Shown: positions 12,145 to 22,389 of the stretch, piece by piece | How positions within the stretch are numbered: the first letter of the stretch is position 1 | Layout: every line of letters starts with the position of its first letter | NCBI GenBank assembly: GCA_963575745.1 | Contig: CAUYUJ010014598.1 | Span: forward strand, 104,001-168,000 | Origin: Prorocentrum cordatum | Taxonomy: Eukaryota; Sar; Dinophyceae; Prorocentrales; Prorocentraceae | Direction: 5' to 3' | Length of the DNA: 64,000 bases | The notes under the pieces: generated by a model | Databases searched by the model: none | Told to the model about the DNA's origin: nothing | Seen by the model: only the letters and a program-made list of their open reading frames with translations | Made by a program: the position numbers and the translations under genes

Positions 12145-12331
12145 ATATACGCTCGGGGGTGGACAGAACCCCCAACAGTGACACGTCGATTAGTGAATTG
12201 TCCGTTTTCGGTTCTCGAGAGGGCGCCGCGGCCGTTATTTTCCAGGCTTGCGCCCGCCGGGTTTGGGCTCGACGTCGTTTTCACTAAACCACGTTTTACT
12301 AAAGGGGGGTCTGTCCATCCCCGATATACGC
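12145..12331. mobile_element. 171-bp TIR element (MITE-like) with 8-bp target duplication
   Basis: The direct repeat ATATACGC (12145-12152 and 12324-12331) brackets a 171-bp element. Its ends are imperfect inverted repeats: the left end reads CGGGGGTGGACAGAACCCCC and the right end, reverse-complemented, CGGGGATGGACAGACCCCCC, with similarity continuing to a shared TTAGTGAA, about 48 bases in all. It has no coding capacity. An 8-bp target duplication is typical of hAT-type transposases; that assignment is inference. Confidence 0.72.
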
Positions 12332-12337
12332 ATGCAT

Positions 12338-12485
12338 CCTTGAAGCTCCGAGCGGGCTTCGTGGATCGGCCGTGGAACACCCTGCACGGTGCAGGGTGCG
12401 CGCCCGGGCGGTTCCAGGGGCGCCGCCAGGGGGGTCAGCGCCGATCCCAGAAATGGGCGCGGAATTCCGACAGCTTATGTTCATG
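12338..12485. repeat. fold-back GC-rich element, diverged copy
   Basis: Left arm GCTCCGAGCGGGCTTCGTGG and right part GCGCCGATCCCAGAAATGGG, then GACAGCTTATGTTCATG, correspond to the arms of the copy at 42368-42525. The internal CACCCTGCACGGTGCAGGGT is itself a palindrome. Confidence 0.55.
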
Positions 12486-12501
12486 TTGGGCTTTCCTTCT
12501 C

Positions 12502-12670
12502 TACACCTTAGGCGATGCTTAAGAAAACCTAAGTTTTCGGCCAGAGTCTCGATTATTCTTAACGTTTCAATGTAAATCCTAATATTTGAATGGAAATTTT
12601 GGGTTTTTATTCAAGTTCTGAGACTATGAATTTCTTAACCCATGATTTCTAAAGCATTTCGCAGGGTGTA
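12502..12670 (+). repeat. 169-bp AT-richer dispersed repeat, copy 1
   Basis: From TACACCTTAGGCGATGCTTA to the end this matches 38983-39151 at equal length with only scattered substitutions. Both copies directly follow a copy of the fold-back element. Confidence 0.85.
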
Positions 12671-12859
12671 GTCCTCTTCCCTCAGCCCTCCATCCTCCCT
12701 TCCCCTCCAAGCCTGCCCTCATCACACGCCCCCGGAGGGCGCGTGGTTCTCGACGTTCTCGTGCTACGCCGTGTTCTTGGCCCCCGCGAACCACGTGCAG
12801 CGCACCTATTCCTCCGTCTGCGGCGAAGGCGATGGAGTGCGATATCTTAGTCTTTTTTC

Positions 12860-12935
12860 TCCTCCGCGTCCTCCTTGTCCTCCTCCTCCTCCTCCTCCTC
12901 CTCCGCCTCCTCCTCTTCTTCCTCCTCCACAATTA
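12860..12935. repeat. short (TCC)n tract
   Basis: TCCTCC repeats; no gene. Confidence 0.85.
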
Positions 12936-13071
12936 CTCAATATGAATACTACTCTCCCTCTTCCCTTGATGACGGTTTGAAAGTGGCCGACCCCCCCCCC
13001 GCGTGTTGTTTTTTTTTGCAGGTTTCCCCGGAGTTGGGTTTTCGCCTGCACTTTTTTCAAAATGCTACTCT

Positions 13072-13252
13072 CGCTGAGGCGCCGGCCTCATTTTCGGGCC
13101 CCGCTTGTTCCGAATCGTGCTCTCGCTGCAGCGCTGGCCTCATTTCCGCGCTTCTGCTCGTTTCGACTCGTGCTCCCGCTGCAGCGCTGGCCTCATTTCC
13201 GCGCTTCCGCTCGTTTCGACTCGTCATCCCGCTGCAGCGCTGGCGTCATTTC
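13072..13252. repeat. 52-53-bp tandem repeat, four units
   Basis: GCTGCAGCGCTGGCCTCATT recurs at 13126, 13178 and 13231, with a diverged first unit near 13074. Each unit also carries CGCTCGTTTCGACTCGT. No gene. Confidence 0.8.
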
Positions 13253-13821
13253 CCGCGCCATGCCACGGCATGCAATGCAATGCTAGTTTCATACTACGCT
13301 TTGCGGTGTTCTTCTACGCCATGCCACGCCGTGCTTTACAATGCATCGCGTACCCTTTCGGGATCATTGCCTTGCTCGACATCCGACTGAGCGAGTAGAG
13401 GGGGGATCTGCGCCATGGGAAGGGATGGGAGGGAGGGGTAGGAGGTCAGATATGACGCGAGCGCACCTAGCTTGTTCTCCCCCTCTTCCTCCTCCTTCTC
13501 CTCCTCTTCCTCCTCCTCCCCCCTTCTTCATCCTCCCAAGCCGCCGCCCCGGTTCGAGAGGTTTCGGGCGCCGTACCAGGTACGGCGAACTTCTCGCGGG
13601 GCGGGCGGCTACGCGCGCTGGCCCGCGCCCATCGCGCCACGCCCGCGGCGCGTGGGCGGCCTGGCGCCGGCCGCGCCCGCAGCCCGCGCAGCCTGCCCGC
13701 TGGGCTTGGCGCGGCGCGCCGCGCCGAGCCAGCCTGGCATCGCCGGCAACGCCTTCGGCGCGATCGTTCGCGGACCCTCTCTGAGGGTCGCCCGCTACAT
13801 CACAGCTCGGGGCCTGACGGC

Positions 13822-15430
13822 ATGGCGGCGCAGGGCGGCAAAGGCCGCGGGCGCGGTGGAGCACGACACGCTTGCTTCGGCGGCGACCAGCGGGCGCCGT
13901 GGGTGCCACCGCCGCCGCCAGGCAGGTGGCGTGACCATTGTGAGCAGCTGAGCCCTCCCGGCACATTGCTGTGCCAGCACTGCTACCCTGGCCCGGTCGG
14001 CGGTGGCCCGCGAACCCGTGACCAGCAGCAGCAGCAGCAGCGGCCGCCACGACGGGCCAGATCGCTGCAGGACGAGCGGGCGGAGGTGCCCAGCAGGCGG
14101 CGCTCGGGCTCGCACCGCCGCCGCCGCGAGGCAGATGATCGCGATGGCCCATGACACCGCTCGACCTCACGAGTTCGCTTCGAAGACGAGCCGACGGCAT
14201 CCGACGGCGACGACGACCTCAGGCAACCCGCCCTCGACATCCTTCCCGCGCTGCCCCAGGACGCGCGTGCTCACCCCTCGTGGGTCGAGCCGCCGTCCGA
14301 CGCGGGCGACCGCGAGCTCGCCGCCTACCGCAAGACGTTGCGGGAGATGGCGGCGGCGACGGGCCGCAGATTCCAGGATGCGATCACCCTAGGCATGGAC
14401 GAGGCGCGGCTGGCCCCTCAGCCTCAGAAGCTCGAGGCGCGGCCCAGCTGTGCATGATCATCATTGCGAGGGCCCCAGGTGATCGGTGTGACCGACAAAG
14501 GGCGCATGTCCAGCGCGCCCAGACGAAGCTGGACAAAGCCAAGGATGGTCGCGAGAAGGCCCACATCCACTACGAAAAGACCAACAGCAAGTGCTCTCAA
14601 CGAGAGCGGGGGCTTGCCCGTGCACCGGTGCTGCTGGACCAACTAGAGGAGTTGCGGCCGCCGCCCAGCACGTCCGACGATGTCGGCATGGGCAGCAGTG
14701 CGTCGCCGACTCCACCCAGCAGATGGCGGCACTGCGACTTATACGGCGCCAGGGACGCCGCAGGGGACCCCCTAGCAGCAGTCGCAGCTTGCCGCCATCG
14801 CCGAGCTGCAGAGCGGACAGGCCGCCCTGACACAGCAGTTATGCTGGCGACGCTGCAGTCGGCAATGACGTCTGCGCGCCTGCGGCCGCCGCGGGCAGGG
14901 CGCCGCTGCCCTTCGCAGGCCAGCCGCAGTTGCTCGCGCCCGAGCAGGCGGGCCCCCCCCCCGCTGCAGGCGCGCCCGTCGGCGCAGAGGCGACAGCGGC
15001 AGGAGGTGCTCCAGCCCGTGACGTTCCCGCAGGCGCTGGCGACCCTGCTGCGGAGGAGCTGCGCAGACGCGCTGCTGAAGCTCGGCGGGCCGAGAAGGAG
15101 CAGGACCGCGCGCGCCGCCCTGCCGGCCAGCCTCGCCTCGCCGAGGCCCTCGCCCGCCAGCGGGCGGTCAGCCACCGCGGTCGCGGCGCCGAGCCTCCTG
15201 AGCCAGCGGGCCGCGCTCGCGTCGCAGAGGAAGTCGGCGACGAGGCGGCTGCGGCGGCCGCCAGGCGCACCAGGCGCAGCCGCGAGCGCAGCCCGAGGAG
15301 GCCCGGCGGCATCGAGGTGGTCGGCGGAGGCGAAGCTTGCGAGCCCACGGATGATGCATCGGCACCGTCGACGCTGGGGCGATGCTTCGCGACGAGCAAG
15401 CCGAGGTGGGTGAAATGCCAGCGCTATCTC
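13822..15430 (+). pseudogene. degenerate 5' open frame of a LINE-like element (zinc finger, coiled coil)
   Basis: One frame runs from 13822 to about 14457 with a single in-frame TGA at 14152. It begins with a basic stretch, then a W-x-D-H-C...C-x2-H-C motif (CEQLSPPGTLLCQHC) like half-eroded RanBP2-type zinc fingers, a Gln run, and after the stop an acidic, clearly coding-like segment (RFEDEPTASDGDDD, then ELAAYRKTLREMAAATGRR). A frameshift near 14460 leads to a charged helix (TKLDKAKDGREKAHIHYEK), and further shifts lead to an Ala/Arg/Glu-rich helix (AAEELRRRAAEARRAEKEQ, 15030-15110). A zinc finger plus coiled coil upstream of an RNase H is the order I expect in dinoflagellate LINEs, but no endonuclease or RT is visible, so assignment rests on context. 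Host gene remnants are an alternative. Confidence 0.5.
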
Positions 15431-15639
15431 ACAGCTCGCCCGAGGCCGCCTGCACGGCCGACGCGAGTATGCCACCCTTTACTCAGAGTGCTTCTGTGCC
15501 TAGATGCCCTGTCTGCCCTTTGCCAGACCGCAGCTCTCTGGATGGGCGTCTTCGTCAGCCCTGGCCTAGCAGCCATGCTCTCACTCCACTCCCTTGGGCC
15601 CCATCAGGGCCCAGAGCGTTGCATTTTCAACTTTGCCCA

Positions 15640-16238
15640 CGCAGTGGCGCGGTCAAGTTGTTCGAAGCCCACGGAGCCCCCGTTCCCGAGGATCTTCAGC
15701 CTGTCAGGTTCGAGATTCATACGGATGACTCTGGAGGTTCCCGTCCAAGGATGCAGGTGGACCACCGTCTTGGGCATGGGTGTTATTCTCAGTGACACGT
15801 ATCGAACACGGTGCATGCCATAAGTATTTGAGTGGAATAGGTCCCACTCTCCCCGACGCAGTTGCCGGTGACTCTGGCGCCGCCGAAGTTCAAGCTACCC
15901 TGTGGCTTGTGCTATGGCTACTGCAAGCGCCAGAGCATCGCCCTCGACCACTGGTGGTCTTTACGGATAACCTCCTCGTGGTCAATTCGGCTGAGGGCGG
16001 AGCCAGATACAGTTCTTGTGGAGACCTCTCCGAGCTCTTCGATGGTGCCCTCAAGTTATTGAGACGATACGTACCACTATCTTGGAAGCACGTCCCGGGA
16101 CACAATGCAGACCTGCTAAATGAGCTTGCAGATGCGATTGCACGACTAGCCCCCATGGGATTAGCACCAGTCGTGGAAGACGATTGGCGGCCGTGGTCAG
16201 CGCTGCAGTCTCGCGCCGCCGCCGCCCCATGGATGTGA
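15640..16238 (+). pseudogene. retroelement RNase H domain, frameshifted
   Basis: An RNase H fold is readable in two frames. FEIHTDDSGG (about 15710-15740) supplies the first catalytic Asp. After a shift near 15775 the frame 15780-16238 continues with the Glu (DSGAAEVQATLWLVLW), the third Asp (VVFTDNLLVVNSAEG), and the C-terminal VSWKHVPGH-like and LLNELADAIAR motifs (WKHVPGHNADLLNELADAIA) with the last Asp. All four D-E-D-D positions are present but split by the shift. RNase H of this kind removes RNA from the RNA/DNA hybrid during retrotransposition. It follows the coiled-coil frames directly with no RT between, so it is probably an internally deleted, non-autonomous derivative. Confidence 0.68.
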
Positions 16239-16335
16239 CCGGGGTACTCATGCGAGTGTTAAGAGGTGGGCAGGGGGAATCAAGCGGTGATACCGATAGG
16301 CGATTTAAGGTTTTGTGTAACAGCGGTCTCGTCCC

Positions 16336-17350
16336 GCGCAGCTGACGCACGCTCGGCCGCCGGCGGCCGAGCCGAGGGTCGATCCGCGAGCGGGCGCCCC
16401 GAGGGGAACTTGCGAAGCCCCCCCCCCGCAGCGGCTCTCGCCGAGGCGAGGCTGCCGCTACGCACCTGCGCTCGCTGCGAGCAGACCGCAGGTGTCGATT
16501 GGCGAGTTTTGAGGGGGGGGGGGGGGGGCAGTCAGTCGCGCTTGTGAGAGACGTGGCCCGCGCGTGCGCACAGAGAGCTACCTCTGCATTGTCAGCTGCT
16601 GGATGGGGCCCGTCGCTTGGGCCTTCAAGGTTTTGAGACACAACGCAGACCCGCTGCGCGATTTTGGCAGATTCCGTCGCGCGACGCGTCGCCGAGGGAT
16701 CAGCTCAGACGGATTGGGAGGTTGTGTAGAATGAGATGGAGCGGCCGCCTGCCTGCTAAGATTTCGCCCGCAGCCTGTCTGCATGTGCCGCCATCCCTGT
16801 CTCTCGGCACGGTCTACACACCTCGCTGCCCCATTGAAAGATGGCAAGGGAGTTCAGGGTGCTGCAAGTGACAGCCCAGCCATGTTTGGCGCTGTGCAAA
16901 GTGGACATGTCCTGCGCAGCTGACGGCCGACATGGCGCTAGTGGCCGAGCCGAGGGTCGATCCGCGAGGGCAGGGGGCCACAGTTGGCGCGTCGAAAGGA
17001 ACTCGCGAAGCCCCTTCCCCAACGCGGCTCTCGCCGAGGCAAGGTCGCCCCTTTTTGCGCCTGCTCATTTCGTGAGCAACCCGCGGTCGTCGAGTTTGCG
17101 AGTACAGGGTGGTGGTGGAGGTTTCCAGGATCGGGCGTGGGAGTCAGTGACGTTCTGTCAGGCAGAGGCCCGCGTGTATGGACGCGCGCGTCAGCTTTGC
17201 AATGTCAGCTGCATGAGCACTCAAGTGTTGTGAGACATAATGCGGTTTTGCCGTATGAGTTTGCAGATTCCACTGCGCGACTGGCTTCAAGGGATTAGCA
17301 CCAGCCGTGGACGACGAATGGCAGCCGCGTTCACAGTTACAGTCTGGCGC
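16336..17350 (+). repeat. tandem partial copies of the RNase H tail and downstream sequence
   Basis: The RNase H end (HNADLLNELAD, DNA from about 16097) recurs in decayed form at about 16633 (CACAACGCAGACCCGCTGCG) and 17230 (CATAATGCGGTTTTGCCGTA). A spacer with GCGCAGCTGACG, CGAGCCGAGGGTCGATCCGC and GCGGCTCTCGCCGAGGC recurs at 16336 and 16914, 578 bases apart. Spacings of about 536, 578 and 597 bases indicate tandem duplication of a unit that starts in the RNase H. A 17-G run lies at 16512-16528. Confidence 0.7.
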
Positions 17351-18535
17351 CACAGTCCCCATCCCCGCGGCGATGGCCATAGGCCGACGCCAACGTGTCA
17401 GTGACGAATGGGGTAGAAGGGAGGGTTAAGAGAGAGATGCCGCCTGCCTCTCTTGCTCTTTTCCGCCCGCGTCCTGCCTGCTCAGCCGCCCGCCCCTTCT
17501 CTCGTCGCCGTCGCCATCGCCAGAGATGCGCGCCCCCGCTGTAATCTGCGCGCGCATCTCCACACCTGGGCCCGCGGGGGGCAGCCGTCAGGGGGCCCTG
17601 CGAGCGCAGTCTGTCGCTAAGCACACCCCTTGTGCGTGGCACCGGACCCAAGAGCGTGCTCCTGCGCGCGTCGCGGCTTGCCAGGTGCTCGTGCAACCGC
17701 TCACCGCGGCGCCAGCCAGCTTTGCATTTTGCATATGCGCAAGCAGTTATGGGGCAGCAGGGTGAGGGTCGAGGATGGAGGATGAATGGGTTGTCACGCA
17801 GAGTTGTCCCACCTTCTGTCCCCTCTGCGCGACGAGGCGCCGTTCTTTGGCAGAGCCAGGACCGCCTGCCGTGCCTGTCTGCTACCGCCGTTGCGACGTA
17901 GCGCTGACCACGGATTAGGTGCCTTCGAGCACCGTGCAGTGCCCCTTCGAGCACGGTTAGGGTGCCAAACACTACAGTTGTGGAGGAGGGGTGTGCGTAC
18001 GTTGGGGTGGTGGTGAGGATTACTGCGCTGTACTCATTTACTTGATGCCCGCGCAGCTCTTTTCAGTCTGCTAGTTGCAGCGCCGCATTTCTCTGCCCCT
18101 CGCCAGGCGAAGCAGATGCGCAATTCCAAAAATCCGCACCCTCCCTCGTACTTTTCCGCCTAGCATCGATAAGGGTGATCTCTCACGTTCTAAGGGGCCG
18201 CCTGCTTTCATTTCAGAACTGCGGCATGCAAAACTCGTCGCGCACGCTATCCTGACGTTTGCGGCCAGTCGCTGGGTGGGGCGGTTACCAGCGACGCACC
18301 CTGGCGCGCACAGCAGCTGATTTGCACCCAGGTTGGCGGGCCTCTGGCGGCGGCAGCAGCCTGCGACGAGGAAAGGTTGCGGCGCGAGGAAGCCCGCCCT
18401 CCATCGCGCCCTGCCAGATCTGCTTCTGAGGCCTTCTCGCCCCCTGCGGGGCCCCACCTGGGTCCTTTTTAGGCCCCCGCGGGCCATTTGCGGTGGACGT
18501 CTGGCGCCTGGGTGCCTAGGACGCACGGGCGGGCC
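17351..18535. other. gene-free stretch
   Basis: GC-rich mixed sequence with frames of up to 211 codons on both strands. None carries a recognisable motif, and I see no repeats longer than short oligomers. Confidence 0.45.
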
Positions 18536-18539
18536 ACGT

Positions 18540-18555
18540 CGACGAACGACGAACA

Positions 18556-18601
<46 letters not shown>

Positions 18602-18861
18602 CGGACGCCGGACGACGAACGACCACGACGACGACGAACGACCACGACGACGACGACGACGAACGACGAACGACGAACGACGAACAGCGAATTATGACGA
18701 CACATCGACGACGTCGAACGACGTATGACGAACGACGAACGACGAAAGACGAAGACGAACGATGCGACAACGACGACGACGAAGACGGCGGGAAAACGGC
18801 GACGACGACAACTGACGACGGACGACTGACGATGGACGACGACGACTGACGATGGACGACA

Positions 18862-18899
<38 letters not shown>

Positions 18900-18900
18900 T
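18540..18900. repeat. (GAC)n tract with GACGAAC variants
   Basis: GACGACGAC runs with GACGAACGACGAAC and GACGATG variants. The poly-Asp (+) and poly-Ser/Val (-) frames are artefacts. Confidence 0.93.
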
Positions 18901-19277
18901 CTCGCAGTCTCTCGGGGCGGGGTGGAGGCCGAGGGCGCTCGGGCACGGCTCGGCCAGCCGCCGCCGCGCCGCCAGCCGATCTGGCGGGCGGGGTGCCGGC
19001 GGCGGTCGGGCGGGTTTCACGGCGCGGCGAGGCGCGCGGCGAAGTCGGAGGGATATTGTTTTTTTTTCATACTCCGGCTCAGGCAGTGGCGAAGCGTCTT
19101 GGTTCGCCTATAGCCCTACCAATCTATGTTCTAAGAACTTTTTGTGGCTTCCACGAAATGTTCCTAGGACATGTATGGTTGAGATTGCCTTGTTTAGACA
19201 CACCGGGCTTTCGTTCTAAATACCTTGGTCTAGTTGTTTAGACTATTGGTGGTTACCCGGTGACATTTAGGCTTTGT
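18901..19277. other. gene-free stretch
   Basis: GC-rich to 19050, then an AT-richer pocket with a T run at 19060-19068. No gene seen. Confidence 0.45.
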
Positions 19278-19600
19278 CGTGAGCTCCGTAGACCAAGGGC
19301 CTTCTTCATATTTGGTTCATTTCCTCCCCTGTAACGCTTCCACTCTTTCTCTTTCCTGCCACACTACCATCACCCTCTTGTTTCTCGCCCTCGTCACCTT
19401 CCCGCCTCCTCACTTGAGGCGCGTAACGGTCGTTACCTCTGTCAGCCCTTTTGCCTTCCCCCACGTAACGATCGCACGCGCGGGCCTGGGCCACACCCCA
19501 CATTCTGGTGCTCGCGCGCATACGGAAGCGATTGCAGCGCACCCCCTCCCGGACGTCACCCACCCCGCCCAGGAGTGACAGCCACACGGGGCCCCAGACC
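19278..19600 (+). repeat. dispersed duplicated segments A and B, copy 2
   Basis: Segment A (19278-19400: GTGAGCTCCGTAGACCAAGG, CCTGCCACACTACCATCACC) and segment B (about 19460-19600: GTAACGATCGCACGCG, GTGCTCGCGCGCATACGG, GCGATTGCAGCGCACCCC) match 10385-10520 and 11720-11880 but are nearly contiguous here. Confidence 0.62.
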
Positions 19601-19739
19601 CTACGCGCAGGGGTGACCCTGCGACGGAGCGAACTGCAGAGCGGGCGCGTGGGGGTGCCCCCAACGTTTGCTTGAAGCGCGGTTGGACCCGCCCACCCCA
19701 CATTCGGCCCTCTGAAATCCAGGCCTCCTGAATGGGGCC

Positions 19740-19850
19740 GACGTGGTCGGAGGATCGCGACGCAACCGATGCATCGCCCATGCGGTTCGATGCCGATGTC
19801 GCCGACGCATCGCCGATGCACCTGCGATGCCGCGCGATCATTTGACCCAT
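19740..19850. repeat. GCATCGCCGATG motif cluster
   Basis: GCATCGCCCATG, GCATCGCCGATG and GCGATGCCGCGCGATC recur within 110 bases and resemble the hairpin region at 9848-9930. It is part of the same duplicated locus, in a different order. Confidence 0.5.
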
Positions 19851-19859
19851 CTACTCGGA

Positions 19860-20450
19860 CCACATGTTGGAAGGCCTAGTTACAGTGAAACCGCGCACCA
19901 AATGCTGCGGGCAAGACTTGTGTCCAAATCCACTGCAGCTTGGTTTTGCGGGCTCACTTCCCCAGAAGCCCGAGGCTTACTGGATATGGACAAACATTTG
20001 GCCTTACAGGCTCGGTGCTTATCCATACCCAGTGCGCCTCGGCCTTGCGGAGCTCTTTTCATGAAAGTCCGAGATGCACTGGACGTAGACAGAAAGGCTG
20101 CTCGCACTTGCCGCTCTTGCCCAGGGCCGCTCCCTTGCGTGCAGCCGACGGGAGCGGGCGCAGAGCAGCAGCAGCAGCAGCAGCGGCGGGGAAGAAGGAC
20201 CGTGCGGGAGCCCTGCCGAGCACGCGTCTGTGGCCGAGCGTGGCCAGGCGAGCTCCGCTCGTCCAACTTCTGCACCCTCTACAGCGCCCACCGCTGCGCG
20301 GGCCTCTGCCGGCCGCCGGAGAAGACATCCCTCGCCGCTCTCTCTCTAGCCCGGTCTCGCTCTCTCCGTATTCCAAGCCCTGCCCTCACGTCATGCTTAT
20401 GTGTCTCCCTTTCTCTCCATTTCTCTCTTGCCTTTCTTTGTGGGTGTTCT
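19860..20450. other. gene-free stretch
   Basis: Unique-looking sequence with a short CAG run (20166-20183). The 308- and 495-codon frames starting nearby run on into CT and TATG repeats. No domain recognised. Confidence 0.45.
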
Positions 20451-20454
20451 CTTC

Positions 20455-20466
20455 GTGTTGTTGTGT

Positions 20467-20498
<32 letters not shown>

Positions 20499-21135
20499 CT
20501 CTCTCGCCCTCTCTCTCTCTTGTTTCTCTCTCTATATATAGAAATATGTATATCTCTCTCGATCTCTGTGATCTCTCTTTCTCTCCCTCCATGTGTACTT
20601 ACATATATGTGGTACGTATGTGTTCATGCATGCACGCATGTATGTATGGTTATGTATATGTATGTGTAACTGTATGTATATGCATACATGTATGTGTGTA
20701 TATGTCTATGTATGTGTGTACGTGTGTGTATGTATGTATGTATGTATGTATGTATGTATGTATGTATGTATGTATGTGTGTATGTGTGTCTGTATGTGTG
20801 TATGCATGTGTATGTATGTATGCATGCATGCATGCATGCATGAATGTATGCATGTATGTAGTATGTAGGTATGCATATAAGCAGGCATGTATGGGTGTAT
20901 GCATGTATATAGGTATGCATGTATGCATGCATGTATGCATGTATGTGTGTATGTGTGTTTGTATGTATGCATTTATGTTTGCATGCATGCATGCATGTAT
21001 GTATGGGTGTATGGGTGTGTGTATGTGTGTTTGCGTGGTTGCGTGTTTGTATGCATGTATGCATGTATGCATGTATGTATGTATGTATGCATGTATGTAT
21101 GTATGTATGTATGCGTGTGTGTGCATGCGTATACA
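20455..21135. repeat. (CT)n then long (TATG)n tract
   Basis: CT/CTCT repeats to 20590 pass into TATG and TGTATG repeats to 21135. Cys-Met-Tyr-Val (+) and His-Thr-Tyr-Ile (-) frames are artefacts. Confidence 0.95.
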
Positions 21136-21235
21136 TATAACGGCGCACCGGGTCCGGGGGCCCGGGGCCGGGACCCCGACCGCAAATGTGCACCCCGGGG
21201 GGCCCGGAGGCTCGTCGGGGCTTGCCGGAGGCCTC

Positions 21236-22250
21236 CCCAGTCAGACAAGACGGCCCAAGAAGCGCCCAAGACGGCCCAAGAAACTTCCAAGAGGCCTCCA
21301 AGAGGGCTCCGAGATGCTGAAGATGGCCTCCAGACGTCCAAGGACGCCCCCAAGAGGCCCCAAGAAGCCTCCAACATGCGTCCCAAGAGGGCCCCTAGAC
21401 GCAAAAATTGGCCCATTCCCTTCGTAAAACGTACATTTTCAACAAAGTTGTCTTTTTGGGCTTTCCGACGTTACAGGACGGCCCAAGAGGCGCCCAAGAC
21501 CGCCCCAAGACGGCCCAAGAAGCTTCCCAGAGGGCCCCAGGACAGCCCAAGAGGGCCCCAAGACGGCCCAAGAGGCGCCCAAGATGGCCCAAGAGGGCCC
21601 CAAGACGGGCCCAAGAGGGGGCCCAGAGGGGGACCACGAACCGCAAGCTCGAGCCTTCCGCCCCAAGAGGCCGCCAGGAGGCCCCCAGGAGGCCCCTCAA
21701 GAGGCCCCAGGAGACCCCAGACGTCCAAGGACGCCCCCAAGAGGCCCCAAGAAGCCTCCAACATGCGTCCCAAGAGGGCCCCTAGACGCAAGAATTGGCC
21801 CATTCCCTTCGTAAAACGTACATTTTCAACAAAGTCGCCTTTTGGGCTTTCCGACGTTACAGGACGGCCCAAGAGGCGCCCAAGACCGCCCCAAGACGGC
21901 CCAAGAAGCTTCCCAGAGGGCCCCAGGACAGCCCAAGAGGGCCCCAAGACGGCCCAAGAGGCGCCCAAGATGGCCCAAGAGGGCCCCAAGACGGGCCCAA
22001 GAGGGGGCCCAGAGGGGGACCACGAACCGCAAGCTCGAGCCTTCCGCCCCAAGAGGCCGCCAGGAGGCCCCCAGGAGGCCCCTCAAGAGGCCCCAGGAGA
22101 CCCCAGACGTCCAAGGACGCCCCCAAGAGGCCCCAAGAAGCCTCCAACATGCGTCCCAAGAGGGCCCCTAGGCGCAAGAATTGGCCCATTCCCTTCGTAA
22201 AGCGTACATTTTCAACAAAGTTGTCTTTTGGGTTTTCCGACGTTACAGGA
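21236..22250 (+). repeat. 386-bp satellite, about three units
   Basis: GGCCCATTCCCTTCGTAAAA followed by CGTACATTTTCAACAAAG and GGCTTTCCGACGTTACAGGA recurs at about 21405, 21792 and 22178 (period 386-387). Between these AT-rich islands lie degenerate GCCCAAGAGG steps, and each full unit carries CGAACCGCAAGCTCGAGCCT. Neighbouring units are nearly identical, so amplification is recent. Pro/Arg/Lys/Gly-rich frames of up to 437 codons result from the repeat and I do not call them genes. Confidence 0.9.
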
Positions 22251-22389
22251 CAGCCCAAGAGGGCCCCAAGACGGCCCAAGAGGCGCCCAAGATGGCCCAA
22301 GAGGGCCCCAAGACGGGCCCAAGAGGGGGCCCAGAGGGAACCCCACGTGGGCCCAAGGAGGCCCAAGAGGGACCCAAGAGAGCCCCAAG

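Noticed and set aside
10654-12181. Frames of 291 and 319 codons with a regular PSGSARMAHPHPIR-like repeat
   Set aside because: The 90-bp minisatellite unit is divisible by three, 70-base variants shift the frame, and stops are absent on both strands alike.
20590-21135. Cys-Met-Tyr-Val and His-Thr-Tyr frames in TATG tracts (also 23400 and 25070)
   Set aside because: Direct translation of the tetranucleotide repeat.
20887-22200. 437-codon Pro/Arg/Lys-rich frame resembling a basic nuclear protein
   Set aside because: It starts in a TATG repeat and runs through the 386-bp satellite; the phase changes between units.
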